Origin: Roseomonas elaeocarpi
GTDB lineage: Bacteria > Pseudomonadota > Alphaproteobacteria > Acetobacterales > Acetobacteraceae
Direction of reading: 5' to 3'
NCBI RefSeq assembly: GCF_042433915.1
Contig: NZ_JBHLUN010000001.1
Coordinates: 186,001-250,000 of the forward strand
Length of the DNA: 64,000 nt
Shown one piece after another: positions 50,642 to 58,445 of this stretch. Position 1 is the first letter of the stretch, and each line of letters starts with the position of its first letter. Under the pieces are notes generated by a model. The model saw only the letters and a list, made by a program, of their open reading frames with translations. It was not told the DNA's origin and ran no database searches. Position numbers and translations under genes: made by a program.

Positions 50642-50778
50642 TGCACCGGATCATCGCGGCGGTGCTGCCGCTGCTTCTCCTCGGGCTGACGCTCGCGGCC
50701 TGCGGGCGGACGGGGCCGATCCGCCCGCCCGGTCCGCAGAGCGAGATCACCTACCCGCGGGCCTACCCGAGCAAGTAG
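50641..50778 (+). CDS. lptM: Small lipoprotein LptM (YifL-like)
   Basis: 45 residues: MHRIIAAVLPLLLLGLTLAA then C at residue 21, giving a lipobox LAA-C, and a Pro-rich mature peptide (GRTGPIRPPGPQSEITYPRA). ATG overlaps the argH stop. The size, lipobox, Gly-Pro-rich motif just after the cysteine and placement after argH fit LptM, which helps the outer-membrane LPS translocon mature. The usual next gene, lysA, is 6 kb further on here. Confidence 0.75.
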   Translation: MHRIIAAVLPLLLLGLTLAACGRTGPIRPPGPQSEITYPRAYPSK

Positions 50779-50833
50779 CCCCGCCCACGGCCGCCGCGAC
50801 CCGGGCCCCTGTATCGCCTGGGTCGCCGCGCCT

Positions 50834-53218
50834 TCATCCCCCCGCCAGCACGGTGGCGCCCGGGTGCCCCAGCGCGGCGCGCGTCCGGGCCGAGACGCGG
50901 TCCTGGCCGGGGGGCAGGTCCTCCAGCCGGAGGATGCGCAGCCCGCCGTGTTCCAGCACCTGCACCCCGGTACGGCCGCTGCCGTCGCGGCGGAAGCGCA
51001 GGCTGGCGCGCGCCGAACCGACCCGCACGTCGCGCAGCGTGACCTCCGGCAGCCAGGCGGGCAGGGCTGGATCGACCACCAGCGTGCCGCGGGGCGCCAT
51101 CGGCAGCAGCCCCAGCAGCGTGTCCACCATCAGCACCACGGCGCTGGCCGACCAGGCCTGGGGCGAGCAGGCGCCGGGGTAGAGGCCCGGGTGCGGGTGG
51201 CGCGCGTCGCGCGGGTGGCCGCCGAAGACTTCCGGCAGCCGGTCCTCGTCGAAGATCTGCGCCGCGTCGAACAGCGCCCGCACCACCCGGTGGGCATGAT
51301 CGTCGAAGCCGTAGCGGCGCAGGCCGAAGGCGGCGATGGCGTTGGGTGCCGGCCAGACGGTGCCCAGGTGATAGGCGAAGGGGTTGAAGGCGGGGTGCTC
51401 GCTCGACAGCGTGCGGATGCCCCAGCCGCTGAACATGTCCGGTGCCAGCAGCCGGTCGGCCACCGCCGCGGCCTTGTTCTCGTCCACGATGCCGTAGGCC
51501 AGGCAGGAGCCGGGGTCGGAGGCGATGCTGCGGACCTGCTGTCCCGCGCCGTCGAGGGCGATGGCGAAGTACCGCTCCCCGGGCATCCAGTAGCGTTCGT
51601 TGAAGCGCTCCCGCAGCGCCGCCGCCTCGCCGTGCAGGCGTTCCGACAGCGCCGCCTCACCGAGCGTCGCGAAGGCTTCGCCCAGCGAGCGCTGCGCACC
51701 GAAGAAGATTGCCTGCACGTCGGCCATGGCGATCGGCGCGGCAACGTTGCGGCCGTCGGGGTAGAGCACCGCCTGCTCGGAATCCTTCCAGCTCTGGTTC
51801 TTGAGCCCCTTGGGCGAGCGCGTCCGGTAGAAGTGGAAGCCGGAAGCGTCGCGGTTCGCGGCCATCCAGTCCAGCGTCCGCTCCAGCGCCGGACGCTGGG
51901 ATCGCAGCAGGGCGGCATCGCCGGTCTGGGTGAAGTGGCGCGCGGCGGCCAGCAGGAACAACCCCGGCGCCGTGTGATCGCCGTAGTAGCGCCCGAAGGG
52001 TGTCAGCCCCAGCGTGGCGAGGGGGCCGCGCAGCCGCTGGTGCAGCACCTTGCCGGGCTCGGCATCCAGGAAGTCGTCGGTGTTCTGCGCGTTCCAAGGC
52101 GTGACGGCGTCGAGCGCGCCGCGCAGCGTCGCGGGGTTGAGCACGGCGCTCTGCAGCGCCGCGACAAAGGCGTCGCGCCCGAACAGCCCGGAAAAATTCG
52201 GGATGCCGGCCACCACCATCCAGGGCTGCCCTTCCGTGCCCTCGCCGGTCTGCAGCGAGGCGAGGTCGCTCACCGCCCGGTCCCAGGTTGCCTGCACCGC
52301 CGGGTCGCCGGCTTCCAGCACGGCGCAGCCGTCGGCCCAGTCGCGCCGCGCGGCCGCGGGCGTCGCCTCGGGCGCGAAGCCGCCGTCCACGCCGTAGAAG
52401 GGCGCCGTTTCCGTCCCCGCCATGCGCGGCGACAGGTCGAGCGTGATCAGCCGCGGCTCCTGCGGGCGCAGGCGGAGGCGGCACTCGAGCCGCTCCCCCG
52501 CCTCGCTCCACCCGTCGCCGCCGGCGAGCGCGACGGTGGTGGCGAGGTCGAGCCCGGGATGGCCGTAGCGCAGGGTCAGCGCCCCGCCGGGCTCACCGCC
52601 GCCGCTGTTGGGGCGCGGCGCCCAGTGGCGCTCCACCGTGCCCCGCTGCTGGCGCTCGCCCGCCTGGACCTCCTCGATATCGGCGAAGTCGGCGTCGAGC
52701 ACGAGGCCCAGAGTCACCTCGGTTTCGGCCAGCGCGTGGTTGGTGACGATGAGGTCGAGGTGCAGCCCGCCGCCCACGAAGGCGTGCAGCTGCAGCGCGA
52801 TGCCCTTGCTCACCACCTCGCCCGGGGAAGCGTTGGGATTGTCCCGGTCCGGGCTCGCCGCGAGGCCGGCGGGCGAGGGCGCGAGGTGGTAGGCCAGCAG
52901 CGAGTGCGCTTCCACCGTGTTGGCCGAGATGGGGCTGGGCGGCTTGCCGTCCACCTCCAGCTCCAGCCGCGACAGGAAGCGGGTCTGATGAAGGAAGAAG
53001 CCGTGCGAGCCTTCCCGCAGGCGGGCCTGCCGGTCGGTGATCAGCACCGCGAAACCCTGATAGGCGATGAGGTTGTCCGGCCGCACGGTGCAGCGGTTCG
53101 CGTCGCGCAGCCGCGTCAGCGCGGCGGCGACCCGGCCGGTCGTGCGGGTGGCGCCCGGGCCTTCCGACGACCTTCCTCCTGATGGCGACGCACTCGCGGG
53201 TGAAACCTCGTCGTGCAT
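50834..53218 (-). CDS. Amylo-alpha-1,6-glucosidase/glycogen debranching-type glycoside hydrolase
   Basis: 794 residues. The N-terminal domain, residues about 40-260, starts VRPDNLIAYQGFAVLITDRQ and is the glycogen debranching N-terminal type. An (alpha/alpha)6 catalytic region follows: WMVVAGIPNFSGLFGRDAFV, TPFGRYYGDHTAPGLFLLAA, LKNQSWKDSEQAVLYPDGRN and LGTVWPAPNAIAAFGLRRYG. These are hallmarks of the GDE_C/GH63-like families. It likely trims alpha-glucan or related oligosaccharides in the cytoplasm; no signal peptide is visible. ATG at 53218 has GAAGGG upstream. Lies between lptM and two chromate-transporter genes on the - strand. Confidence 0.85.
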   Translation of the reverse strand: MHDEVSPASASPSGGRSSEGPGATRTTGRVAAALTRLRDANRCTVRPDNLIAYQGFAVLITDRQARLREGSHGFFLHQTRFLSRLELEVDGKPPSPISANTVEAHSLLAYHLAPSPAGLAASPDRDNPNASPGEVVSKGIALQLHAFVGGGLHLDLIVTNHALAETEVTLGLVLDADFADIEEVQAGERQQRGTVERHWAPRPNSGGGEPGGALTLRYGHPGLDLATTVALAGGDGWSEAGERLECRLRLRPQEPRLITLDLSPRMAGTETAPFYGVDGGFAPEATPAAARRDWADGCAVLEAGDPAVQATWDRAVSDLASLQTGEGTEGQPWMVVAGIPNFSGLFGRDAFVAALQSAVLNPATLRGALDAVTPWNAQNTDDFLDAEPGKVLHQRLRGPLATLGLTPFGRYYGDHTAPGLFLLAAARHFTQTGDAALLRSQRPALERTLDWMAANRDASGFHFYRTRSPKGLKNQSWKDSEQAVLYPDGRNVAAPIAMADVQAIFFGAQRSLGEAFATLGEAALSERLHGEAAALRERFNERYWMPGERYFAIALDGAGQQVRSIASDPGSCLAYGIVDENKAAAVADRLLAPDMFSGWGIRTLSSEHPAFNPFAYHLGTVWPAPNAIAAFGLRRYGFDDHAHRVVRALFDAAQIFDEDRLPEVFGGHPRDARHPHPGLYPGACSPQAWSASAVVLMVDTLLGLLPMAPRGTLVVDPALPAWLPEVTLRDVRVGSARASLRFRRDGSGRTGVQVLEHGGLRILRLEDLPPGQDRVSARTRAALGHPGATVLAGG

Positions 53219-53358
53219 CGTCGCCCTTCCCCCGCTCGTTTCCGCAAATCCGGATGCTGCGGGTAACGCGCGACGCGCGAGGGCGCTGCTGGCGGGGGCG
53301 GCGAAGGGCGCCAGGATCGCCCCGCGCAGGAGGCGGGTGAGCCAGCCGCGACGGTTCT

Positions 53359-53880
53359 TCAGCCCAGCAGCCATCCGATCCCCGCCCCCCCTGCCAGCAG
53401 CCAGAGCGGGTGCAGCCGCCCCCAGAGCGACAGCGCCGCCACGACCAGCGCCACCGCGAGCAGGATCGGCGTGGTGGCCACGGGCTGGGTGATCAGCACG
53501 GCGCTGGCCGCCACCAGCCCCACCGTGACCGGCACGAGGCCGTCGCGGATCTGCCCGCGCAGCGGGGCGTCGCGGAAGCGGTTCCACAGGTGCAGCGCGA
53601 CGCCCGTGATGACCGAGGAGGGGCCGAACTTCGCCAGCGTCACCACGATGACGCCCCAGACACCCGCGACGTGCCAGCCGATCGCGGTGACCACCATCAT
53701 GTTCGGCCCCGGCGCCGCCTGCGCCAGGCCGTAGAGCGCGTTGAACTCCGTGGCGCTCATCCAGCCATGGACCTCGACCACCTGGCGCTGCATCTCGGGC
53801 AGGATGGAATTGCCGCCGCCGAAGGCCAGCACCGAAAGCTCGGCAAAGATCAGCGCCAGGCTGACGAGGGTGGCGATCAC
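53359..53880 (-). CDS. Chromate transporter, half-size protein (C-terminal partner)
   Basis: 173 residues with five or six hydrophobic helices. LALIFAELSVLAFGGGNSIL then PEMQRQVVEVHGWMSATEFN and ALYGLAQAAPGPNMMVVTAI are the conserved ChrA (PF02417) domain. Its GTG start overlaps the stop of the other half by four bases. Short-chain CHR proteins work as pairs with opposite membrane orientation. Presumably exports chromate; sulphate and related substrates are possible. Confidence 0.85.
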   Translation of the reverse strand: MIATLVSLALIFAELSVLAFGGGNSILPEMQRQVVEVHGWMSATEFNALYGLAQAAPGPNMMVVTAIGWHVAGVWGVIVVTLAKFGPSSVITGVALHLWNRFRDAPLRGQIRDGLVPVTVGLVAASAVLITQPVATTPILLAVALVVAALSLWGRLHPLWLLAGGAGIGWLLG

Positions 53881-54530
53881 GCCCGCGCCCCCGTACCGCG
53901 GGTGCCTTGGCCGGGGGCGCCCGGGCCGGTGCCTGTGCCGTCGCGGCGGCGGGCATCCCGGCGCAGCACCAGCGTGCTGAGCGGCGCCATCACCAGCATC
54001 ACCGGCAGCAGCGGCAGGCGCAGCACCGCGATCGCCACGAAGCACAGCGCCGCCAGCGCCGCCGCCAGCCAGCGCGTGCGCAGCGGCAGGGCCAGCTTCA
54101 CCGCGAGGCCGATCAGCAGCCCGGCCGCCGCGGCCGCCAGCCCGGCGAAGACGTGGCGCACGTCCGGGTCGTCCTGGAAGCGCGCGTAAACGGCCGACAA
54201 CAGGATCACGATGATCGAGGGCGCCGCCAGCAGCCCGGTGATCGCCGCCAGCGCGCCCCGCACCCCGTGGAAGCGCAGGCCCAGTGCCACAGACAGGTTG
54301 ATGATGTTGCCGCCCGGCAGGAACTGGCACAGGCCCAGCAACTCGGTGAATTCCGGCGGGGACAGCCAGCGCCGGCGCTCCACGATCAGGCGCCGCGCCA
54401 GCGGCAGCACGCCGCCGAAGCCGGTCAGCCCCAGCGTAAGGAAGCCGGTGAAGAGTTGCCACGCCGTTGGTGCGATCGTCGGGGGCGTGACGGGCGGCGG
54501 CGTGGGATCGGAAGGGGACGGTGGCGGCAT
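53877..54530 (-). CDS. Chromate transporter, half-size protein (N-terminal partner)
   Basis: 217 residues. After a Pro-rich leader, WQLFTGFLTLGLTGFGGVLP, then LARRLIVERRRWLSPPEFTE and LLGLCQFLPGGNIINLSVAL match the ChrA domain. Further helices include LLAAPSIIVILLSAVYARFQ and AAAAAGLLIGLAVKLALPLR. The C-terminal tail is Arg/Gly-rich. Upstream of and overlapping the second half, so one transcript. The two together make a bipartite short-chain CHR transporter. Confidence 0.85.
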   Translation of the reverse strand: MPPPSPSDPTPPPVTPPTIAPTAWQLFTGFLTLGLTGFGGVLPLARRLIVERRRWLSPPEFTELLGLCQFLPGGNIINLSVALGLRFHGVRGALAAITGLLAAPSIIVILLSAVYARFQDDPDVRHVFAGLAAAAAGLLIGLAVKLALPLRTRWLAAALAALCFVAIAVLRLPLLPVMLVMAPLSTLVLRRDARRRDGTGTGPGAPGQGTRGTGARA

Positions 54531-54580
54531 GGCTCCCGATTGCGCCCGCCGCCGCCGGAGGGCAATCGGGCGCCCCGTGT

Positions 54581-55243
54581 TCAAGGGTTGGAAATGCTGC
54601 CACCCGCCGGCGGCGCGGGCGTGAAGGACGCCGCACCGGCCGGCACGACCGCCTGATCCGCGGGCGCCGGGGCTCCGGGCGTCACCATGGCTCCAACAGG
54701 GTCGGATGTGGCGGGCGCCGCCGTTGTTCCGGCGGAACCGGAGATGGCGGGCGGAACGGGCGGCCCGGGGCTCCAGTACGGCTCCGGATGCGCCACGCAG
54801 CTGCGCACGATGGGTGCGCACCAGGCATTGGGCGCGCCCGGCTCATCGGTCTCACCCACGAAGCGGACCTTGGACACGCGCTCGCCATCCAGCCTGACCA
54901 CCACGTGGCAGTAGCCGTTGCCGGTGATGGTGATGCCGCCCACCAGCGGCAGGGTCAGCGTGATGCCGCCGCTGCTGGTGGAGGCGGAGTTGTAGGTCAG
55001 AACCTTGGAACTCCCGAAGCTGGCGCTGCTGTTGGGGTTGCCGAGGCAGGTCTGCAGGTCGAGTTCCGACATTCCGATCAGGGCGGAAGGGGCGCGGGCG
55101 GCGGTGCGCGCATCCTCGAAGGCGCAGCCCGCCAGCGATGCGGCGATGGAGGCGAGTGCGAAAGACGTCGGGAGGAGCAGGGGACGACGTCGGGGCAACG
55201 GGGAAGCTTCCCTTCGGGGAGACAAAGCGCAGCCGGGGTTCAT
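54581..55243 (-). CDS. Lipoprotein of unknown function with BamE/SmpA-like segment
   Basis: 220 residues. The signal is LLLPTSFALASIAASLAGC (lipobox SLAG-C) after a long basic leader. In the mature part LIGMSELDLQTCLGNPNSSA with SFGSSKVLTYNSAS recalls the BamE/SmpA-like pattern 'GM(S/T)...DV...LG.P....Y'. Residues about 120-160 have YCHVVVRLDGERVSKVRFVG. The C-terminal third is Pro/Ala-rich and disordered. It is on the - strand upstream of the chromate genes, separated by 50 bases. The domain call is weak; location in the envelope is likely. Confidence 0.6.
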   Translation of the reverse strand: MNPGCALSPRREASPLPRRRPLLLPTSFALASIAASLAGCAFEDARTAARAPSALIGMSELDLQTCLGNPNSSASFGSSKVLTYNSASTSSGGITLTLPLVGGITITGNGYCHVVVRLDGERVSKVRFVGETDEPGAPNAWCAPIVRSCVAHPEPYWSPGPPVPPAISGSAGTTAAPATSDPVGAMVTPGAPAPADQAVVPAGAASFTPAPPAGGSISNP

Positions 55244-55383
55244 CCCCAGGGAAGCGGTGCTCCGCGCGCCCGTGTCAGGCTGGGCCGTGGCAGGTGCCCC
55301 TGCCAGGGCAGCGGGGCCAGCGATCACGGGATCTTGGCCTGGCCGCCCGCGAAAGTTTCGCAGCGTACGAAAGGTGCCCGGCC

Positions 55384-56430
55384 TCAGCGGCCCCCGGAGG
55401 GCGGGCTGCCGACCGGCACCGGGGCCGGCAGCCCCAGGCCCGCGCCCGTGTAGCTCGCGCCGTAGCCTCGCGGCGCACCGGCGGTGCCGGCACCATCGTA
55501 GCGGGCAGGGGAGGCAGGCAGGTAGGCGCTCTCCGTCAGGCCACCGGCGGTGGGCTCCGCGTCGGGAAACCGCATCGCCCCGGTGACGCCCGCCGGCGCC
55601 CCGCCACTGCCGGCGCCGAACAGGCCGGTGGGAGCCTCGGCGGTCACGAGGCCGCCCCCCTCGAAGGCCCGGTCGGACGGGTCAGCGCCGGAGACCATCC
55701 CGCCGCCGGCATAGGCCGCATCGGCACTACCGGAACGCGGCGCCGGGCGCGGTGCGTAGGTGCCGGCACCGGCCAGCACCGTGCCGCCAACCCCCGGCGC
55801 CTCGTCACCCAGGCTGGGCGAGATCGAGGCGACGTAGTTCTCGGTCTCGTCGGGCAGGATGGTGCTGCCGGCCAGGAACAGCGCCACCCGGTCCGGCCCG
55901 GCATTATAGGCGGCCAGGAAATACGGTGAGCCGAAGCGGTCGTACATCTCACGCAGGTAGGCGGTGCCGGCCAGGATGTTGTCGCGCGGCTCAAAGGGAT
56001 CGGCACCCAGCCCGTAGCGGCGGCTCACCAGGTCGTAGGTCGTGGGCATCACCTGCATCAGCCCCATCGCCCCCACCGGCGAGGTGATCAGTGACCCATC
56101 CCCATTGTAAAGGCGCCCGCCGGATTCCTGACGCATCACGGCGCGGATCCAGCGCGCGGGGAAGCGGAAGCGGCTGGCGGCTTCCTCGATGTAAGGGCCC
56201 CAGGGATCGTCGGCCGGGCCCGGCGCCGGGTAGTTGCCGCTGGCCTGGGCGCGGTAGCTCCCGGCCTCCGCCCGCGTATAGGCGCTGGCGGCGGTGTTGT
56301 AGCCGTAGTCGCCGTTGCCGTCGTAGCCGCGCCGCCCGTCCCAGTGGACCATGCCGGGATAATAAGCGCCCGGTCCGCCGCAGCCGGCCAGGATCAGCAG
56401 CAGCGCCCCCGCGCTCCATCGCGTTCTCAT
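55384..56430 (-). CDS. Lytic transglycosylase (SLT domain) lipoprotein
   Basis: 348 residues. Signal MRTRWSAGALLLILAGC ends in a lipobox (LAG-C17). Catalytic SLT motifs: IRAVMRQESGGRLYNGDGSL (catalytic Glu in ES), SPVGAMGLMQVMPTTYDLVS, DNILAGTAYLREMYDRFGSP and YFLAAYNAGPDRV. The C-terminal third is a low-complexity Gly/Ala/Pro-rich tail. Such enzymes cleave the glycan strands of peptidoglycan to anhydromuropeptides; this one would sit at the outer membrane facing the periplasm. The start has no obvious ribosome site. Convergent context: it is divergent from lysA across a 376-base gap. Confidence 0.88.
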   Translation of the reverse strand: MRTRWSAGALLLILAGCGGPGAYYPGMVHWDGRRGYDGNGDYGYNTAASAYTRAEAGSYRAQASGNYPAPGPADDPWGPYIEEAASRFRFPARWIRAVMRQESGGRLYNGDGSLITSPVGAMGLMQVMPTTYDLVSRRYGLGADPFEPRDNILAGTAYLREMYDRFGSPYFLAAYNAGPDRVALFLAGSTILPDETENYVASISPSLGDEAPGVGGTVLAGAGTYAPRPAPRSGSADAAYAGGGMVSGADPSDRAFEGGGLVTAEAPTGLFGAGSGGAPAGVTGAMRFPDAEPTAGGLTESAYLPASPARYDGAGTAGAPRGYGASYTGAGLGLPAPVPVGSPPSGGR

Positions 56431-56806
56431 CCTCGCAACCCCCTCAGCCCCCGGCCGATCTGTAGCGCGCCGCCCGGCCGCACCGCTACGTCGTTGTCCC
56501 GTGATCCCTGGGGCGGTTCCTGAGCAATCCCTGGGCGATCGCCGGAAGATCCCTCGTCGATCCGCCGGCACAGCCCTGGCCGCCCGGTCGCGGGGGATCG
56601 CAACGCGGCGCAACACCGCCGGAACGCTCCCCCGCAGCGCCCGCCCAGCCTCGCCCCGTCACGGCCCCGCGCCCGTCCCGTCGCCGCGGCGTGCCGGCCC
56701 CGGCCCGCAGCGGCGCGGCGCCACGCCCGTCCCCGCGCCGCGCGCGCCGCCCGCCCGCGGCATCGCCCCTTCTCCCAAGCGCCGCGCGGCCCCACACTGG
56801 GGCACC
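56431..56806. other. Intergenic region between the transglycosylase and lysA
   Basis: 376 bases, very G+C-rich, with imperfect repeats of an atccctgggcgat-like unit around 56,500-56,560. It must hold divergent promoters, but no hexamers stand out and I see no gene. Confidence 0.4.
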
Positions 56807-58150
56807 ATGGCTTCCCCGCTTCCCCTCGCTCCCGACACGCCCGACCCGGAGTTCCGCGACCTCCTGGCGCAGCGCCCGCAGCTGACGGCCCATGCCCAGG
56901 ACGGGCTGTGCCTCGAGGACGTGCCGCTCGCCCGCATCGCGGCCGAAGTCGGCACGCCCAGCTGGGCGTATTCCGCCAACACCCTGCGCCGCCGCTACCG
57001 GGCGCTGCGCGACGCGCTGGGCGATGCCGGCCTGCGCGCCACGGTGCACTTCGCCGCCAAGAGCAACAGCAACCTCGCCGTGCTGCGCGTGCTGGCGGGT
57101 GAGGGCGCCGGCGCCGACGTGGTGAGCGGCGGCGAGCTGCGCCTGACCGTGGCGGGCGGCATCGGCGCGGACCGGACGGTGTTCTCCGGCGTCGGCAAGA
57201 CGGCGGCGGAGGTGCGCGAGGCGCTGGCCGCGAACATCTTCCAGATCAACGCCGAGAGCGCCGAGGAGGTGGAGATGCTGTCCGCGGTCGCGGCGGAGAT
57301 GGGCCTGCGCGCCCCGGTGGCGATCCGCGTGAACCCCGACGTCGATGCCCGCACCCACGCCAAGATCACCACCGGCAAGGCCGAGAACAAGTTCGGCGTG
57401 GCGATCGCGGACGCGGCCGCCCTGTACGCCCGCATGGCCTCGCTGCCCGGCATCCGGCCGATCGGCATCGCGGTGCATATCGGCTCGCAGATCACCGAGG
57501 GCGTGTCGGCCTTCCGCGCCGCCTATGCCCGGGTGGCGGAACTCGTCACCGCCTTGCGCGGCCGCGGCCTGCCGGTGGAACGGGTGGATTGCGGCGGTGG
57601 CCTCGGCATCCCCTATCGCGACGAGGTGGCGCCGAAGCCCGAAGCCCTGGCCGGCGCCATCGCCGGCGCGCTGAAGCATCTCGACCTGCCGGTGATGATC
57701 GAGCCCGGGCGCTGGATCGCGGGGCCGGCCGGCGTGCTGATCTCGCGGGTGGTGCTGGTGAAGCACGGCGCCACGCGGCGCTTCGTGGTGCTGGATGCCG
57801 GCATGAACGACCTGCTACGCCCGGCGATGTACGATGCCTGGCACGGCATCCTGCCGGTCGGTGCCGAATTGTTTCATTCCGCCCGCCGCCCGGCCGACGT
57901 GGTAGGCCCGGTCTGCGAAACCGGCGACACCTTCACGCGCGGACGTGATTTGCCTGAGCTGCGGCCCGGAGATGTGGTGGCGATGCTCGACGCCGGGGCC
58001 TACGGTGCGGCGATGTCCTCCACCTACAACGCCCGGCCGCTGGCCGCCGAGGTTCTGGTGGACGGCAATCGCTGGGCCGTGGTGCGCGAGCGGCAGCCCT
58101 TCGAGGACCTGCTGGCGCGGCAGTCGGTGCCGGATTGGGTCGCCGGCTGA
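56807..58150 (+). CDS. lysA: Diaminopimelate decarboxylase (EC 4.1.1.20)
   Basis: 447 residues. PLP-lysine in RATVHFAAKSNSNLAVLRVL, the HIGSQIT and GGGLGIPY motifs, EPGRWIAGPAGVLISRVVLV, and the CETGDTF motif with its Cys near the C-terminus are all diagnostic. GAYGAAMSSTYNARPLAAEV closes the active site. Catalyses the last step of lysine synthesis. ATG at 56807 gives MASPLPLAPDTPDPEFRDLL. Alphaproteobacteria usually have argH-lptM-lysA adjacent; here they are separated by five - strand genes. Confidence 0.94.
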   Translation: MASPLPLAPDTPDPEFRDLLAQRPQLTAHAQDGLCLEDVPLARIAAEVGTPSWAYSANTLRRRYRALRDALGDAGLRATVHFAAKSNSNLAVLRVLAGEGAGADVVSGGELRLTVAGGIGADRTVFSGVGKTAAEVREALAANIFQINAESAEEVEMLSAVAAEMGLRAPVAIRVNPDVDARTHAKITTGKAENKFGVAIADAAALYARMASLPGIRPIGIAVHIGSQITEGVSAFRAAYARVAELVTALRGRGLPVERVDCGGGLGIPYRDEVAPKPEALAGAIAGALKHLDLPVMIEPGRWIAGPAGVLISRVVLVKHGATRRFVVLDAGMNDLLRPAMYDAWHGILPVGAELFHSARRPADVVGPVCETGDTFTRGRDLPELRPGDVVAMLDAGAYGAAMSSTYNARPLAAEVLVDGNRWAVVRERQPFEDLLARQSVPDWVAG

Positions 58151-58252
58151 ACCTCCGTGCGGGGCGCGGCCCGGGCGGGTTGCGGGAGGGGCTGATCCCA
58201 CCTCCATCCTAGCCGGGCGCGGCGCCCGAAATTGGACGGGGCGCGGCCAGGG

Positions 58253-58370
58253 GTGAAGGACTGGGCGTGAAAGACCGGGCGTGAAAGACCGGGACGTGAA
58301 AAACCGGGGGACGCCGCCCTGGGTGAACGACCCGGTGGGGTGGCCAGTGGGGTGGCCGATGCGACGGCCG
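58253..58370 (+). repeat. Short tandem repeats upstream of the TIGR02302 gene
   Basis: Two runs. Four units of GTGAAAGACCGGGC (imperfect: gtgaaggactgggc, gtgaaagaccgggc, gtgaaagaccggga, gtgaaaaaccgggg) at 58,253-58,310, then GGTGGGGTGGCC-type units at 58,334-58,370. They lie between lysA and the TIGR02302 gene. Confidence 0.6.
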
Positions 58371-58445
58371 GTGGGCTGGCGGGCGGTGTGGACGGTGCGG
58401 CGAGGGACCTGACGGGCAGGAACCTGGAAAAGCGCGGGAGGCGGC

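Noticed and set aside
58253..58370. CRISPR-like array
   Set aside because: Units are adjacent without unique spacers and there are no cas genes.
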